From positions 1 to 23,162 of the forward strand of contig DCPZ01000108.1 in the NCBI GenBank assembly GCA_002323795.1: a stretch of 23,162 bases of DNA, read 5' to 3'. This document shows, one piece after another, positions 1 to 6,926 of the stretch. Position 1 is the first letter of the stretch; every line of letters begins with the position of its first letter. Made by a program: the position numbers and the translations under genes. Origin of the DNA: Flavobacteriales bacterium UBA1531 (GTDB lineage: Bacteria > Bacteroidota > Bacteroidia > Flavobacteriales_D > Sanyastnellaceae). Below the pieces are notes generated by a model, which searched no databases, was not told the DNA's origin, and was given only the letters and a program-made list of their open reading frames with translations.

Positions 1-47
1 TACTGCAATGATTATTTCCAAAGCGGTGACAAAGTTAACGAAAACCC

Positions 48-77
48 TTGCCGAAACAACAAAAACGCCTATCTTAG
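48..77 (+). promoter_or_regulatory. Putative Bacteroidota promoter upstream of the Cys-Cys repeat protein
   Basis: TTG at 48-50 is followed after 19 nt by TATCTTAG (70-77). This fits the Bacteroidota sigma-A pattern of TTG (-33) and TAnnTTTG (-7) with one mismatch in the -7 box. It would give a leader of roughly 35-40 nt before the ATG at 120. The match is by eye only, and the surrounding sequence is A-rich enough for a chance match to be possible. Confidence 0.4.
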
Positions 78-80
78 ACG

Positions 81-118
81 ACCAACCAAAATTGATAGTT
101 CAACCAACCAAACGATAG
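81..118 (+). repeat. Two-copy direct repeat in the leader of the Cys-Cys protein gene
   Basis: The 10-mer ACCAACCAAA occurs exactly at 81-90 and 103-112, a period of 22 bp. Each copy is followed within 1-3 nt by GATAG (94-98 and 114-118). The repeat lies between the putative promoter and the start codon. It could be an operator-type direct repeat two helical turns apart, an RNA-level element, or a small chance duplication. Confidence 0.6.
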
Positions 119-119
119 C

Positions 120-521
120 ATGAAAAAAGTATTGATTTTCAGCGTCTTCGCATTTTTTGCTTTTGCCGTAAATGCTCAGACAGACGCTAATTCCACTTCA
201 AAAACATCCTCTTCTGAGGTTGCTCAAACAAAAGACGCCGGTTCTTCAGCAAAAAGCGTCAACCTCGGAGGTAATGCAGCCAAGTCATCCGATGCATCTA
301 CTTGTGCAGAAGGAGATAAGACCAAAGGCAAAAACGGAGCTGCTTGTTGCTCTTCGAAAGATTCTGCTGATAAAGGCGGAAACGGTAAATCATCTGCATC
401 CTGCTGCTCATCAAAGTCCAGCACTGCCGAGAACAAAGACGGAAAATCCTCCTGCTGTTCAGGGAAGGCTGCGGAGACTTGCTCGAAAGATGCAAAAGAC
501 TCCAAGAAAAAGAAAAACTGA
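120..521 (+). CDS. Small secreted Lys/Ser-rich protein with Cys-Cys repeats
   Basis: No family is recognised. The protein has 133 residues. Residues 1-20 look like a signal peptide: two Lys, a Phe-rich hydrophobic core and an ANAQ-type cleavage end, with no lipobox Cys. The mature part is low-complexity (Ser, Lys, Ala, Gly, Asp). Its C-terminal half carries a repeated unit, GK-x(3-4)-CCS(S/G)K, with vicinal Cys pairs at 76-77, 95-96 and 112-113, plus single Cys at 62 and 121, and it ends in a run of Lys. Eight cysteines in a secreted, cationic, disordered chain suggest metal binding or disulfide cross-linking, but this is inference. The ATG at 120 is chosen because it begins the signal peptide. 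A hairpin follows the stop and a terminator ends the unit. Overlapping ORFs in other frames lack these features. Confidence 0.75.
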   Translation: MKKVLIFSVFAFFAFAVNAQTDANSTSKTSSSEVAQTKDAGSSAKSVNLGGNAAKSSDASTCAEGDKTKGKNGAACCSSKDSADKGGNGKSSASCCSSKSSTAENKDGKSSCCSGKAAETCSKDAKDSKKKKN

Positions 522-522
522 C

Positions 523-555
523 ATTGCTTCAAGTTTATTCTTGAACAAATGCAAT
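523..555 (+). other. Inverted repeat directly after the stop codon
   Basis: TTCAAG (528-533) and CTTGAA (540-545) form a perfect 6-bp stem around a TTTATT loop. Outside it, ATTGC (523-527) and GCAAT (551-555) can also pair, leaving a 5-nt bulge (CAAAT) on the 3' side. No T-run follows, so this is not an intrinsic terminator. It may stabilise the mRNA 3' end. Confidence 0.45.
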
Positions 556-611
556 CGCCTCACGTAAGCTCACCAAAGGCTCCGTGAACCCTTGCCAGAG
601 ACTTGGATCTT

Positions 612-642
612 GAAAGCTGCCCTCACCGGCGGCTTTCTTTTT
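612..642 (+). terminator. Intrinsic terminator of the Cys-Cys protein gene
   Basis: GAAAGCTGCC (612-621) pairs with GGCGGCTTTC (628-637) over 10 bp with one G-U wobble, around the loop CTCACC. TTTTT (638-642) follows on the plus strand. Read on the minus strand the hairpin has no trailing T-run, so it probably serves the plus-strand gene ending at 521. Confidence 0.8.
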
Positions 643-707
643 GTCAATGTTTTGACTGAAACCAATGATACGTTCCAGAACAAATCATCAACCGAGTGGC
701 CGAAGTC

Positions 708-1946
708 TCAAAAAGTAAACCGCTCCTGCGCGAGCGAAGCAATATGCTCACCGATGGCCAATGCAGCGGTCGCCGCTGGTGAGGGTGCATTCAATACATG
801 AATGTTCCGATCGGTGAAAGAAATCCGAAAATCGTCCCTTGTATCACCATCCTGAGAAAGCAGCAGTGCGCGCACGCCCGATCGTCCCGGTCGCAAGTCA
901 TCCATCGTCAAATCTGGGATCATTCGCTGCAAGGTCTTTAGGAAGAGACGTTTCGAAAATGCGCGACGGTATTCATTGATGCCAAAGGCCATATTGTTGA
1001 AGAAGAGCTTCCACGTTCCTCCATACCCAAGCGCTTCCATGGTGTCTTTCAAATCAAAATCAGTCTTTCCATAACCTTCTCGCTTGAAGGTGAAAACGGC
1101 ATTCGGACCGCATTCAATTTCACCATCGGTCATTCGAGTGAAGTGCACGCCCAAAAATGGAAAATCCGGATTGGGAACAGGATAAATAAGATTCTTGACC
1201 TTATGCTTTGCTTGCTCAGTTAGCTCATAGTAGTCACCTCGAAAGCCCACAACGCGTTCTTTCAAGGGAACGCCATCTTGTCGAGCCAATCGATCGGCCT
1301 GAAGGCCTCCGCAAACGACGACGTGCTTGGCGCCAAAACCTTCCGATGATTTATCGGTGCAGACAATGGTCTCGTTTCCAGAACGTTCAAACGAAATCAC
1401 CTCTTCACCGAGTCGCATGGCACTTTTGGATTGCAATCCAAGTGCGAGCTCTACCATTCTTCGCGTAGCAGCTCTGTAATCAATGATGCCCGTGCAAGGA
1501 ACCCATAAGGCACCTACGCCCTTACAATGTGGTTCGATATCCCGGAGTTGATCCCCATCAATGCGCTCCAATCCTTCAATTTCATTCTTTTGCCCTATTC
1601 CATGAATCTTCTCCAGCATTGGCAGTTCCGAAGACTCCACCGCCACAACGACTTTGCCGCATACATCGTGCGGAACGTTGTGTTCTTGAGCAAATCGCAC
1701 CAACGCCCTTCGGCCTTCGACGCAATTCTTAGCCTTCAACGATCCGGGTGGATAGTAAAGGCCAGAATGAATAACTCCCGAATTATTGCCTGTTTGGTGA
1801 TTTGCCAGTTCGTTTTCTTTTTCAATGAGCAAAATGGTACGCTCTGGGTAACGCAGTTGCAATTGATACAGCGTCGCCGCGCCTACAATTCCTCCACCAA
1901 CAATGACAATATCATAATCGGTTCTAGAAGTCTTTTCGTGAATCAT
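708..1946 (-). CDS. lhgO: L-2-hydroxyglutarate oxidase (LhgO/YgaF family)
   Basis: This is a FAD-dependent oxidoreductase of the DAO superfamily, 412 residues, normal for the family. It oxidises L-2-hydroxyglutarate to 2-oxoglutarate, usually passing electrons to the membrane quinone pool. The N-terminus shows the dinucleotide-binding strand and GGGIVGAA (17-24). It is followed by an acidic residue ending the second strand (LLIEKE) and the LhgO-typical HQTGNNSGVIHSGLYYPPGS segment, where FAD is bound. A C-terminal GRSGVRALL motif is also family-like. The ATG at 1946 begins just before the FAD-binding strand and lies 5 nt after a perfect TAnnTTTG element. It is divergent from the UMF1 carrier, with 37 bp between starts. 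The exact substrate is inferred from overall similarity, and a related hydroxyacid oxidase remains possible. Confidence 0.9.
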   Translation of the reverse strand: MIHEKTSRTDYDIVIVGGGIVGAATLYQLQLRYPERTILLIEKENELANHQTGNNSGVIHSGLYYPPGSLKAKNCVEGRRALVRFAQEHNVPHDVCGKVVVAVESSELPMLEKIHGIGQKNEIEGLERIDGDQLRDIEPHCKGVGALWVPCTGIIDYRAATRRMVELALGLQSKSAMRLGEEVISFERSGNETIVCTDKSSEGFGAKHVVVCGGLQADRLARQDGVPLKERVVGFRGDYYELTEQAKHKVKNLIYPVPNPDFPFLGVHFTRMTDGEIECGPNAVFTFKREGYGKTDFDLKDTMEALGYGGTWKLFFNNMAFGINEYRRAFSKRLFLKTLQRMIPDLTMDDLRPGRSGVRALLLSQDGDTRDDFRISFTDRNIHVLNAPSPAATAALAIGEHIASLAQERFTF

Positions 1947-1951
1947 CGAGG

Positions 1952-1959
1952 CAAAAGTA
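1952..1959 (-). promoter_or_regulatory. -7 element of lhgO, ATG 5 nt downstream
   Basis: On the minus strand TACTTTTG (1959-1952) matches TAnnTTTG exactly, then CCTCG, then the ATG at 1946. No TTG lies 17-23 nt upstream. With the usual spacing from -7 box to start site, transcription would begin at or next to the A of ATG, giving a leaderless mRNA. Confidence 0.5.
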
Positions 1960-1971
1960 CGACGGTCTGAC

Positions 1972-1979
1972 TATCTTGG
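1972..1979 (+). promoter_or_regulatory. -7-like element of the UMF1 carrier gene, ATG 4 nt downstream
   Basis: TATCTTGG (1972-1979) matches TAnnTTTG with one mismatch and is followed by ACAC and the ATG at 1984. It sits back to back with the lhgO element in a 37-bp divergent gap, and no -33 TTG is seen. It would also give a leaderless transcript. Confidence 0.35.
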
Positions 1980-1983
1980 ACAC

Positions 1984-3327
1984 ATGAGCAATGCACCCAA
2001 AAATGCAAAAAGGACCTCTCGTTCGGAGAAAACACCTGAGCAAGTGAAGAAAGCTTGGGCGATGTATGATTGGGCCAACAGCGTGTATTCTCTTGTTATC
2101 ACCACGGCAATTTTCCCCATCTTTTTTAACGCGCTAACCTCAGATCGAAACGAGGCAGGCGAAATCATCAATGACACGGTCATCTTTTGGGGCCGCGAAT
2201 TGATCAACACCCAGCTGTACAGCTACGTGCTCGGAGCAAGCTTCCTATTTGTGATCATTGCATCTCCGCTTCTTAGTGGAATGGCCGATGTAACCGGGCG
2301 TAAGCTCCAAATGATGAAAGTCTTTTGTTACAGCGGTGCTTTGGGCTGCATCAGCTTGTATTTCTTTAACCCGGAACATCTGGAATGGAGCATGGCAGCT
2401 CTATTTTTAGCCAACATTGGTTTCTGGGGCAGTTTGGGTTTTTACAACGCTTTCTTGCCCGAAATTGCTCCACCCGAAGAACACGATAAACTCAGTGCAA
2501 AAGGATTTGCCATGGGCTACATTGGCAGCGTCCTACTTCTTTTGGTCTGCCTCGGATTGATCATGGGCATCGGCAGTTTCCTGACTCCCTGGGCATTTAT
2601 CTTGGTCGCCGTTTGGTGGGTCATGTGGTCACAAATTACGTTTCGAACGCTGCCTTCCAATCCCAAGGATCAAAAAATAACCCGAGACTTGTTCTACAGT
2701 GGCTTTCGAGAATTGCGACAAGTCGCACGTGATATGGCCGGAAGAAAAGATTTGACCCGATTTCTTTGGGCCTTCTTCATCCTCTCGATGGCTTTGCAAA
2801 CCATCATGCTCATGGCATCTTCTTTCGGGATCAAGGAAGTGAATCTAAAAGACAACGAGCTGATTGTCGCAATCATCGCCGTTCAACTCCTCTCCATTCC
2901 CGGTGCATTTTTCGTTTCTTGGGTCAGCAGCAAAATTGGAAACATCAAGACACTCATGGGTTGCGTTGTCGTTTGGGCAGGTGTATGCGTCTATACCTAT
3001 GGCCTGGTAACAGATGTCAATGGCTTCTACGTCGCCGCAGGCATCATCGGATTCATGATGGGCGGGACCCAAAGCCTGAATCGCTCAAGCTATTCCAAAA
3101 TGCTCCCTGAAACACAAGATCACGCGAGTTATTTTAGCTTCTATGAAGTCTTGGAAAAAGGGGGGCTGATCATTGGAATGTTCAGCTGGGGATACATTGA
3201 AGGTTTCACCGGATCCATGCGATCGAGCGTCTTGGCTTTGATCTTATTCTTTGCCATAAGCCTCGTATTTCTCAAGCTCATCCCCAAAAACGAACAAAAC
3301 GAGTCTGAGTCAATGCTGCATGCGTGA
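1984..3327 (+). CDS. UMF1/Atg22-family MFS transporter
   Basis: The product is a 447-residue integral inner-membrane protein with about 12 hydrophobic segments. Residues 24-40 carry the signature of this family (AWAMYDWANSVYS), shared with fungal Atg22 vacuolar effluxers and bacterial UMF1 carriers. A loop near residue 106 (MADVTGRK) matches the MFS loop between helices 2 and 3. The C-terminal half has the GGTQSLNRSSYSKMLPE segment also typical of the family. The substrate is unknown; Atg22 exports amino acids, but that should not be transferred without evidence. It is convergent with the OmpA operon, with 9 bp between stop codons and no obvious terminator between them. Confidence 0.88.
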   Translation: MSNAPKNAKRTSRSEKTPEQVKKAWAMYDWANSVYSLVITTAIFPIFFNALTSDRNEAGEIINDTVIFWGRELINTQLYSYVLGASFLFVIIASPLLSGMADVTGRKLQMMKVFCYSGALGCISLYFFNPEHLEWSMAALFLANIGFWGSLGFYNAFLPEIAPPEEHDKLSAKGFAMGYIGSVLLLLVCLGLIMGIGSFLTPWAFILVAVWWVMWSQITFRTLPSNPKDQKITRDLFYSGFRELRQVARDMAGRKDLTRFLWAFFILSMALQTIMLMASSFGIKEVNLKDNELIVAIIAVQLLSIPGAFFVSWVSSKIGNIKTLMGCVVVWAGVCVYTYGLVTDVNGFYVAAGIIGFMMGGTQSLNRSSYSKMLPETQDHASYFSFYEVLEKGGLIIGMFSWGYIEGFTGSMRSSVLALILFFAISLVFLKLIPKNEQNESESMLHA

Positions 3328-3336
3328 TGTCTTCGT

Positions 3337-4506
3337 TCAATTCGAGATGGGCAGATAGGCGTGCTCTAACAATTCGAATTCAACCCTTCTATTCTGCTGC
3401 CTGCCGACTTTCGTCGCGTTGTCGCCGGTTGGAAGCCGACTTCCATGCCAAGCTAGTTTAAGTCGATTGGGATCTACGCCCTTTTCTCGCAAGGCTAGCA
3501 TGACAGATTCAGCGCGTTTCTCGCTCAATTGCAGGTTATACGATTCTGAGCCGATGAAATCCGTATGGCCATTAACTTCAATGACGAGGTATCGATTGAT
3601 TCGCATTTCATTGGCCAAAACATCCAAAGCCGCGTTGGCTTCATCTGAGAGGTAGGATGCGTCAAAATCAAATAAAACAGCGTCCCACCGTACGTGTTTA
3701 CGTTGGTAAGTCTGCCATGGAGGGTCTGTGACTGAAGCCTCAATTGTCTGGTTGAGGCACGAACATTCCGAAGGTGCTGACACGGAGCGAACACGCACAT
3801 CATCCAGATAAACATATGCCCAATTGCTCGATTCGGCAGGAGCATCTTTGCGTTCCATAAAATGAAGCTCTTCCGGAGATTTAAAGTTTCCAATCGTGAC
3901 AAACTGCTCACCGCCTTTCGCTTGAAACACATCACTCAATCTCGTCCAGCTCCAACGATCACTGAGCAAATGCAACTCCGGATTGCTCACTTGAGGAGTT
4001 GCTGTCAGCATTCCCTCGCCAGCAGCCTTTGGTGCCTCAGCAGTGAAATAAAGACCTAACCCGTCCGTAATGACCTTGCCTTTATCCGCTGCACAAACCC
4101 ACCATTCCGCACATAGCCATTCTCCCTCCTCCAACGGTCGAGACAATTGAGACTGTATATACTCCCGATAATAGGGCTTTGATTGGGAGTACAATACGAG
4201 TCCAACATACGCATCTCCATCCAAAGCCGGCTGGCTTCCGAACATATTGTCTGGCACTCCTGCTTTCCCTCCCGATGAACAGGCGTCAAAATGATCCGGT
4301 GTTCCGGCATTCGCTTGAACCCAGCCCACAATTGTCTTCAACTGCGACTGTGTGTAATCTCCGGGACACCAGACCCTTTCTTCAAAGCTTCCATTGGAAA
4401 CCAAATCATTGCGACTCGTCGAAACTTGAGCAAAGACAGCGACCTGGCAACCAAGACAAAGAACCATCGCTCCATTGAAGCCTCTCCGGGCAATTTGGCC
4501 CTTCAT
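3337..4506 (-). CDS. OmpA-domain envelope protein, second gene of a paralogous pair
   Basis: The protein has 389 residues. An N-terminal hydrophobic segment ending near AVFAQ (residue 27) is a likely signal peptide, followed by a beta-rich domain (about 35-240) that starts VSNGSFEE and ends YVYLDDVRV, resembling carbohydrate-binding jelly-roll domains. A Cys-x-Cys motif (248-250) marks the hinge. The C-terminal OmpA-like domain (about 275-380) is well conserved: VNGHTDFIG (311-319), YNLQLSEKRAESV (323-335) and GRQQNRRVEF (368-377), including the Asp and Arg expected to bind peptidoglycan diaminopimelate. It probably tethers the outer membrane or a periplasmic complex to the cell wall. The ATG lies 10 bp after the stop of the upstream paralog, so the two are probably co-transcribed. 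The ligand of the N-terminal domain is unknown. Confidence 0.85.
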   Translation of the reverse strand: MKGQIARRGFNGAMVLCLGCQVAVFAQVSTSRNDLVSNGSFEERVWCPGDYTQSQLKTIVGWVQANAGTPDHFDACSSGGKAGVPDNMFGSQPALDGDAYVGLVLYSQSKPYYREYIQSQLSRPLEEGEWLCAEWWVCAADKGKVITDGLGLYFTAEAPKAAGEGMLTATPQVSNPELHLLSDRWSWTRLSDVFQAKGGEQFVTIGNFKSPEELHFMERKDAPAESSNWAYVYLDDVRVRSVSAPSECSCLNQTIEASVTDPPWQTYQRKHVRWDAVLFDFDASYLSDEANAALDVLANEMRINRYLVIEVNGHTDFIGSESYNLQLSEKRAESVMLALREKGVDPNRLKLAWHGSRLPTGDNATKVGRQQNRRVEFELLEHAYLPISN

Positions 4507-4516
4507 TTTGGTGTGA

Positions 4517-5683
4517 TCACTTGATCAGCTCAAACGTAACTCGACGGTTTTGCGCTCGGCTGATATCTGTATCTCGGGTACTCGCCGGATCTGAATTTTC
4601 CATTGTATCAACCACCAACCGCGAAGCATCGATTCCTATCTCTCCGAATTTAGCCACCACTTGATCCGCTCGTTTCTCTCCCAGACCGCGGTAGCGTGGA
4701 TTGATTTTCCCTTCATTGAACTCATCCTCATCAGCGTGGCCAATCACACGCAGCTTCCAAGAAGGATTCTCTTTCAGGATATCGGCTAACTTGGCAACAG
4801 TTGCGGAACCTGCGCCTGTTGGACGGCGCTTCAGGAATGCATAGTAAACCGCAGAAATGCTCGTGATTTCATCAGGAGTCATGCTCTCGCTCAAAACTAC
4901 TGAAGAACCGTAAACCAAATCTGTTCGAACCTCATCCGCTGCTGAGCACGCGCATTGCGATTTGGCGTCGATGGGACGAAGTTTCACGTTGTCGAGGTAG
5001 TAGTAAGCCTGATTTTTGATCACACCTGTGATGCCCACAGGCTTTTTCATCTTCTCATCCTCGACATCGCTGTCTTTGTGAAATCCTCCAATGACGAGGA
5101 ACTCCTCTTCCCCTGTGCCAATGAAAGTGCCACAGACCGTCTCCCATCCATCCTGCAACGACATGACTTTATCTGATTTATGCAAAACACTTGCCTTTCG
5201 ATTCAAAGCGCCTGTGTTGCCTTGCTCAATTTTTCGGTCGCTCAAATAAGCTCCTACGCCATTGACGGCATATCGCGACAAATCGCTCAAACTTATATCG
5301 AATGATACGCAGTAGAGTTGATTCTTCTCGAGGTCGGAACCCAACTCCACTTCGAAGTACGTGCGTGGAAGCTTCGGATCTTTGCTAAAAGCACGAAATC
5401 CGGCGTAACAAACGCCGTCAGCAGCTTCTTGCTTGCCATAAACATTGTTCGGAATGTTGACTTTTTCAGACTTCATACCCTCCGCATAAAGATCAAGAGG
5501 CGCTTCGGTAGCAGCGAACCAATCCTCTGTATATTCTTCCAATTGGCCCTGGCTTTTCAGCTTGCGCAAGTCCGAATTTTCAAAACTGCCGTTGGGCACA
5601 TAGTTATCCTCTTGACCGCTTACGTTGGATAACAAAAAGGTGGCCGCAAGGGCAAAAAAACATTTAGAAACGATTGTCTTCAT
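4517..5683 (-). CDS. OmpA-domain envelope protein, first gene of a paralogous pair
   Basis: The product has 388 residues with the same architecture as its downstream paralog: signal peptide (1 to about 23, ending VSGQ), a beta-rich domain beginning VPNGSFEN (29-36) and ending YYYLDNVKL (227-235), a CAC motif (244-246) and a C-terminal OmpA-like domain. The OmpA domain is more divergent. GHAD (315-318) replaces GHTD, the following loop is charged and longer (EDEFNEGKINPRYRGLG), and RAQNRRVTFEL (376-386) is kept. Both predicted peptidoglycan-contact residues (Asp318 and the Arg of NRRV) remain. The pair probably arose by tandem duplication. The ATG at 5683 starts the signal peptide. A TTG-N19-TACCTTG promoter candidate lies about 70 nt upstream. 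Confidence 0.83.
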   Translation of the reverse strand: MKTIVSKCFFALAATFLLSNVSGQEDNYVPNGSFENSDLRKLKSQGQLEEYTEDWFAATEAPLDLYAEGMKSEKVNIPNNVYGKQEAADGVCYAGFRAFSKDPKLPRTYFEVELGSDLEKNQLYCVSFDISLSDLSRYAVNGVGAYLSDRKIEQGNTGALNRKASVLHKSDKVMSLQDGWETVCGTFIGTGEEEFLVIGGFHKDSDVEDEKMKKPVGITGVIKNQAYYYLDNVKLRPIDAKSQCACSAADEVRTDLVYGSSVVLSESMTPDEITSISAVYYAFLKRRPTGAGSATVAKLADILKENPSWKLRVIGHADEDEFNEGKINPRYRGLGEKRADQVVAKFGEIGIDASRLVVDTMENSDPASTRDTDISRAQNRRVTFELIK

Positions 5684-5754
5684 GACTTTGTGGGGTTCAA
5701 TTCTTTTGGGTATTTCGCTCAGAGCCTTTCACGCAGACGAAATTACAATGGTGG

Positions 5755-5783
5755 CAAGGTAATGCCGTGTGCTCTGTTGCCAA
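5755..5783 (-). promoter_or_regulatory. Candidate promoter of the OmpA pair
   Basis: On the minus strand TTG (5783-5781) is followed by a 19-nt spacer and TACCTTG (5761-5755), close to TTG-N19-TAnnTTTG but one T short. It lies in the 165-bp gap between holA and the first OmpA gene and gives a leader of about 65 nt. I found nothing else notable in this gap. Confidence 0.45.
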
Positions 5784-5848
5784 AATTTCACATACGAAAC
5801 GATGCATTTTTTCTTGTTTTTGAACTGTTAAGCTTAGCTCCGCTTCAT

Positions 5849-6865
5849 TCAATGCAAAATCTTAAACACGGTCTCTTTCAGCAAAAATGCATCCGAAACA
5901 GTAGCGTTTCCTTGCCCCTTGGCCTTTCGATCTGCTTCTCGAAGGTATCCAAACACCCTACCAACTTTTTCAAGCGAATAATTGCGAGCCGCTTCTCCGT
6001 ACTGTTTCACAGCGAAAGGTGCGCAGCGAAGAGCTTTCGCAGCAGCCGAGGGAGAACGATCTTTCAAACCATGGTACGCATAGACCTTGCTAAAAAAACT
6101 TCCCATGATGGGCATGACCATGGCTACGGGGTGATCCTTGGGATTTGATGCGAAATAATCAACGATGCGATTCGCGCGCGACAAATCTTTGGCTCCAATT
6201 GCTCGCTGCAACTCGAAGACATTGAAATCCTTGCTGATGCCAATGTGCTGCTCAATGTGCTCTGGCTCAATCTCGGCCCCTTCTGGCAAAACGATTCGAA
6301 GCTTTTCAAGCTCATTCATCACCTTCCGCAGATCATTTCCGAGGTACTCCGATAGAATTTGCGCTGCCTGTCCCGAAATGCGCATTCCCTTCTCCTGTAC
6401 CTGGTTTGAAATCCATTCGGGCAATTTATAGTCACGGACCTTCTCGCTCAAAAACAACAAACCTGCCTTGCTTACGGCTTTGACCGCCTTCAGCCGTCCA
6501 TCTGCTTTTTTATTCTTGAAGCAAAAAACGAGCACTGTGCTCGCCACAGGAGATTGAGCGTAGGCCTCAAGCTTTAGCATGTCGCTCGCACGTCTCCATC
6601 CCGGCCAATCTTGCGCTTCTCGCATGATCACAAGCTGGCGATCAGCCATCATTGGAAATCGGCGAGCAGCTTCCAACAATTGATCAACCGTTGTGTCGCG
6701 GCCATAAACGATCGTTTGATTGAAGTCTCGCATGGACTCTTCCACCACAAAATCTTCCAGTGCTTTTGAGATTTCATCAATGAAGAACGGTTCTTCACCG
6801 TGCAACAAATACACAGACCGAAATGAACCAGATTGAACGTCGCGAATGATTTGACGATGCGGCAT
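5849..6865 (-). CDS. holA: DNA polymerase III subunit delta
   Basis: The delta subunit of the clamp loader opens the beta sliding clamp during replication. Starting at the ATG at 6865 the protein has 338 residues, the usual length. The N-terminus (SVYLLHGEEPFFIDEI, 17-32) is the family's first strand and degenerate P-loop region. It is followed by the 'MADRQLVIMREAQDW' strand, 'STVLVFCFKNKKADGR', and the lid region 'QVQEKGMRISGQAAQILSEYLGNDLRKVMNELEKL' typical of HolA. The reading frame stays open upstream to 7042, but that extension (59 residues) has no family similarity and overlaps the divergent gene. The 6865 start also lies 4 nt after a TATATTCG -7-like element. Confidence 0.92.
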   Translation of the reverse strand: MPHRQIIRDVQSGSFRSVYLLHGEEPFFIDEISKALEDFVVEESMRDFNQTIVYGRDTTVDQLLEAARRFPMMADRQLVIMREAQDWPGWRRASDMLKLEAYAQSPVASTVLVFCFKNKKADGRLKAVKAVSKAGLLFLSEKVRDYKLPEWISNQVQEKGMRISGQAAQILSEYLGNDLRKVMNELEKLRIVLPEGAEIEPEHIEQHIGISKDFNVFELQRAIGAKDLSRANRIVDYFASNPKDHPVAMVMPIMGSFFSKVYAYHGLKDRSPSAAAKALRCAPFAVKQYGEAARNYSLEKVGRVFGYLREADRKAKGQGNATVSDAFLLKETVFKILH

Positions 6866-6869
6866 GGCA

Positions 6870-6877
6870 CGAATATA
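6870..6877 (-). promoter_or_regulatory. -7-like element of holA, ATG 4 nt downstream
   Basis: On the minus strand TATATTCG (6877-6870) matches TAnnTTTG with one mismatch and is followed by TGCC and the ATG at 6865. It supports the shorter holA start and a leaderless mRNA. No -33 TTG is evident. Confidence 0.35.
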
Positions 6878-6913
6878 ATGGAACCGAATCGCGGCCGAAA
6901 ACCCGGCATCGGG

Positions 6914-6921
6914 TATTTTTG
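6914..6921 (+). promoter_or_regulatory. -7 element of the HsdR-N-like gene, ATG 5 nt downstream
   Basis: TATTTTTG (6914-6921) matches TAnnTTTG exactly, followed by GCCTT and the ATG at 6927. This is the same layout as lhgO. No -33 TTG is seen at 17-23 nt. Confidence 0.45.
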
Positions 6922-6926
6922 GCCTT

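Noticed and set aside
1..123. Possible C-terminus of an upstream gene ending in a TGA that overlaps the ATG at 120
   Set aside because: Frame 1 is open from base 1 to 123, but frame 2 is also open to 118, neither shows a recognisable motif, and the region carries a promoter-like element and direct repeat. The sequence to the left is needed to decide.
172..567. Second plus-strand frame overlapping the Cys-Cys protein gene
   Set aside because: It has no signal peptide or repeat logic, runs through the post-stop hairpin, and is a frame-shifted reading of the Ser/Lys-rich gene.
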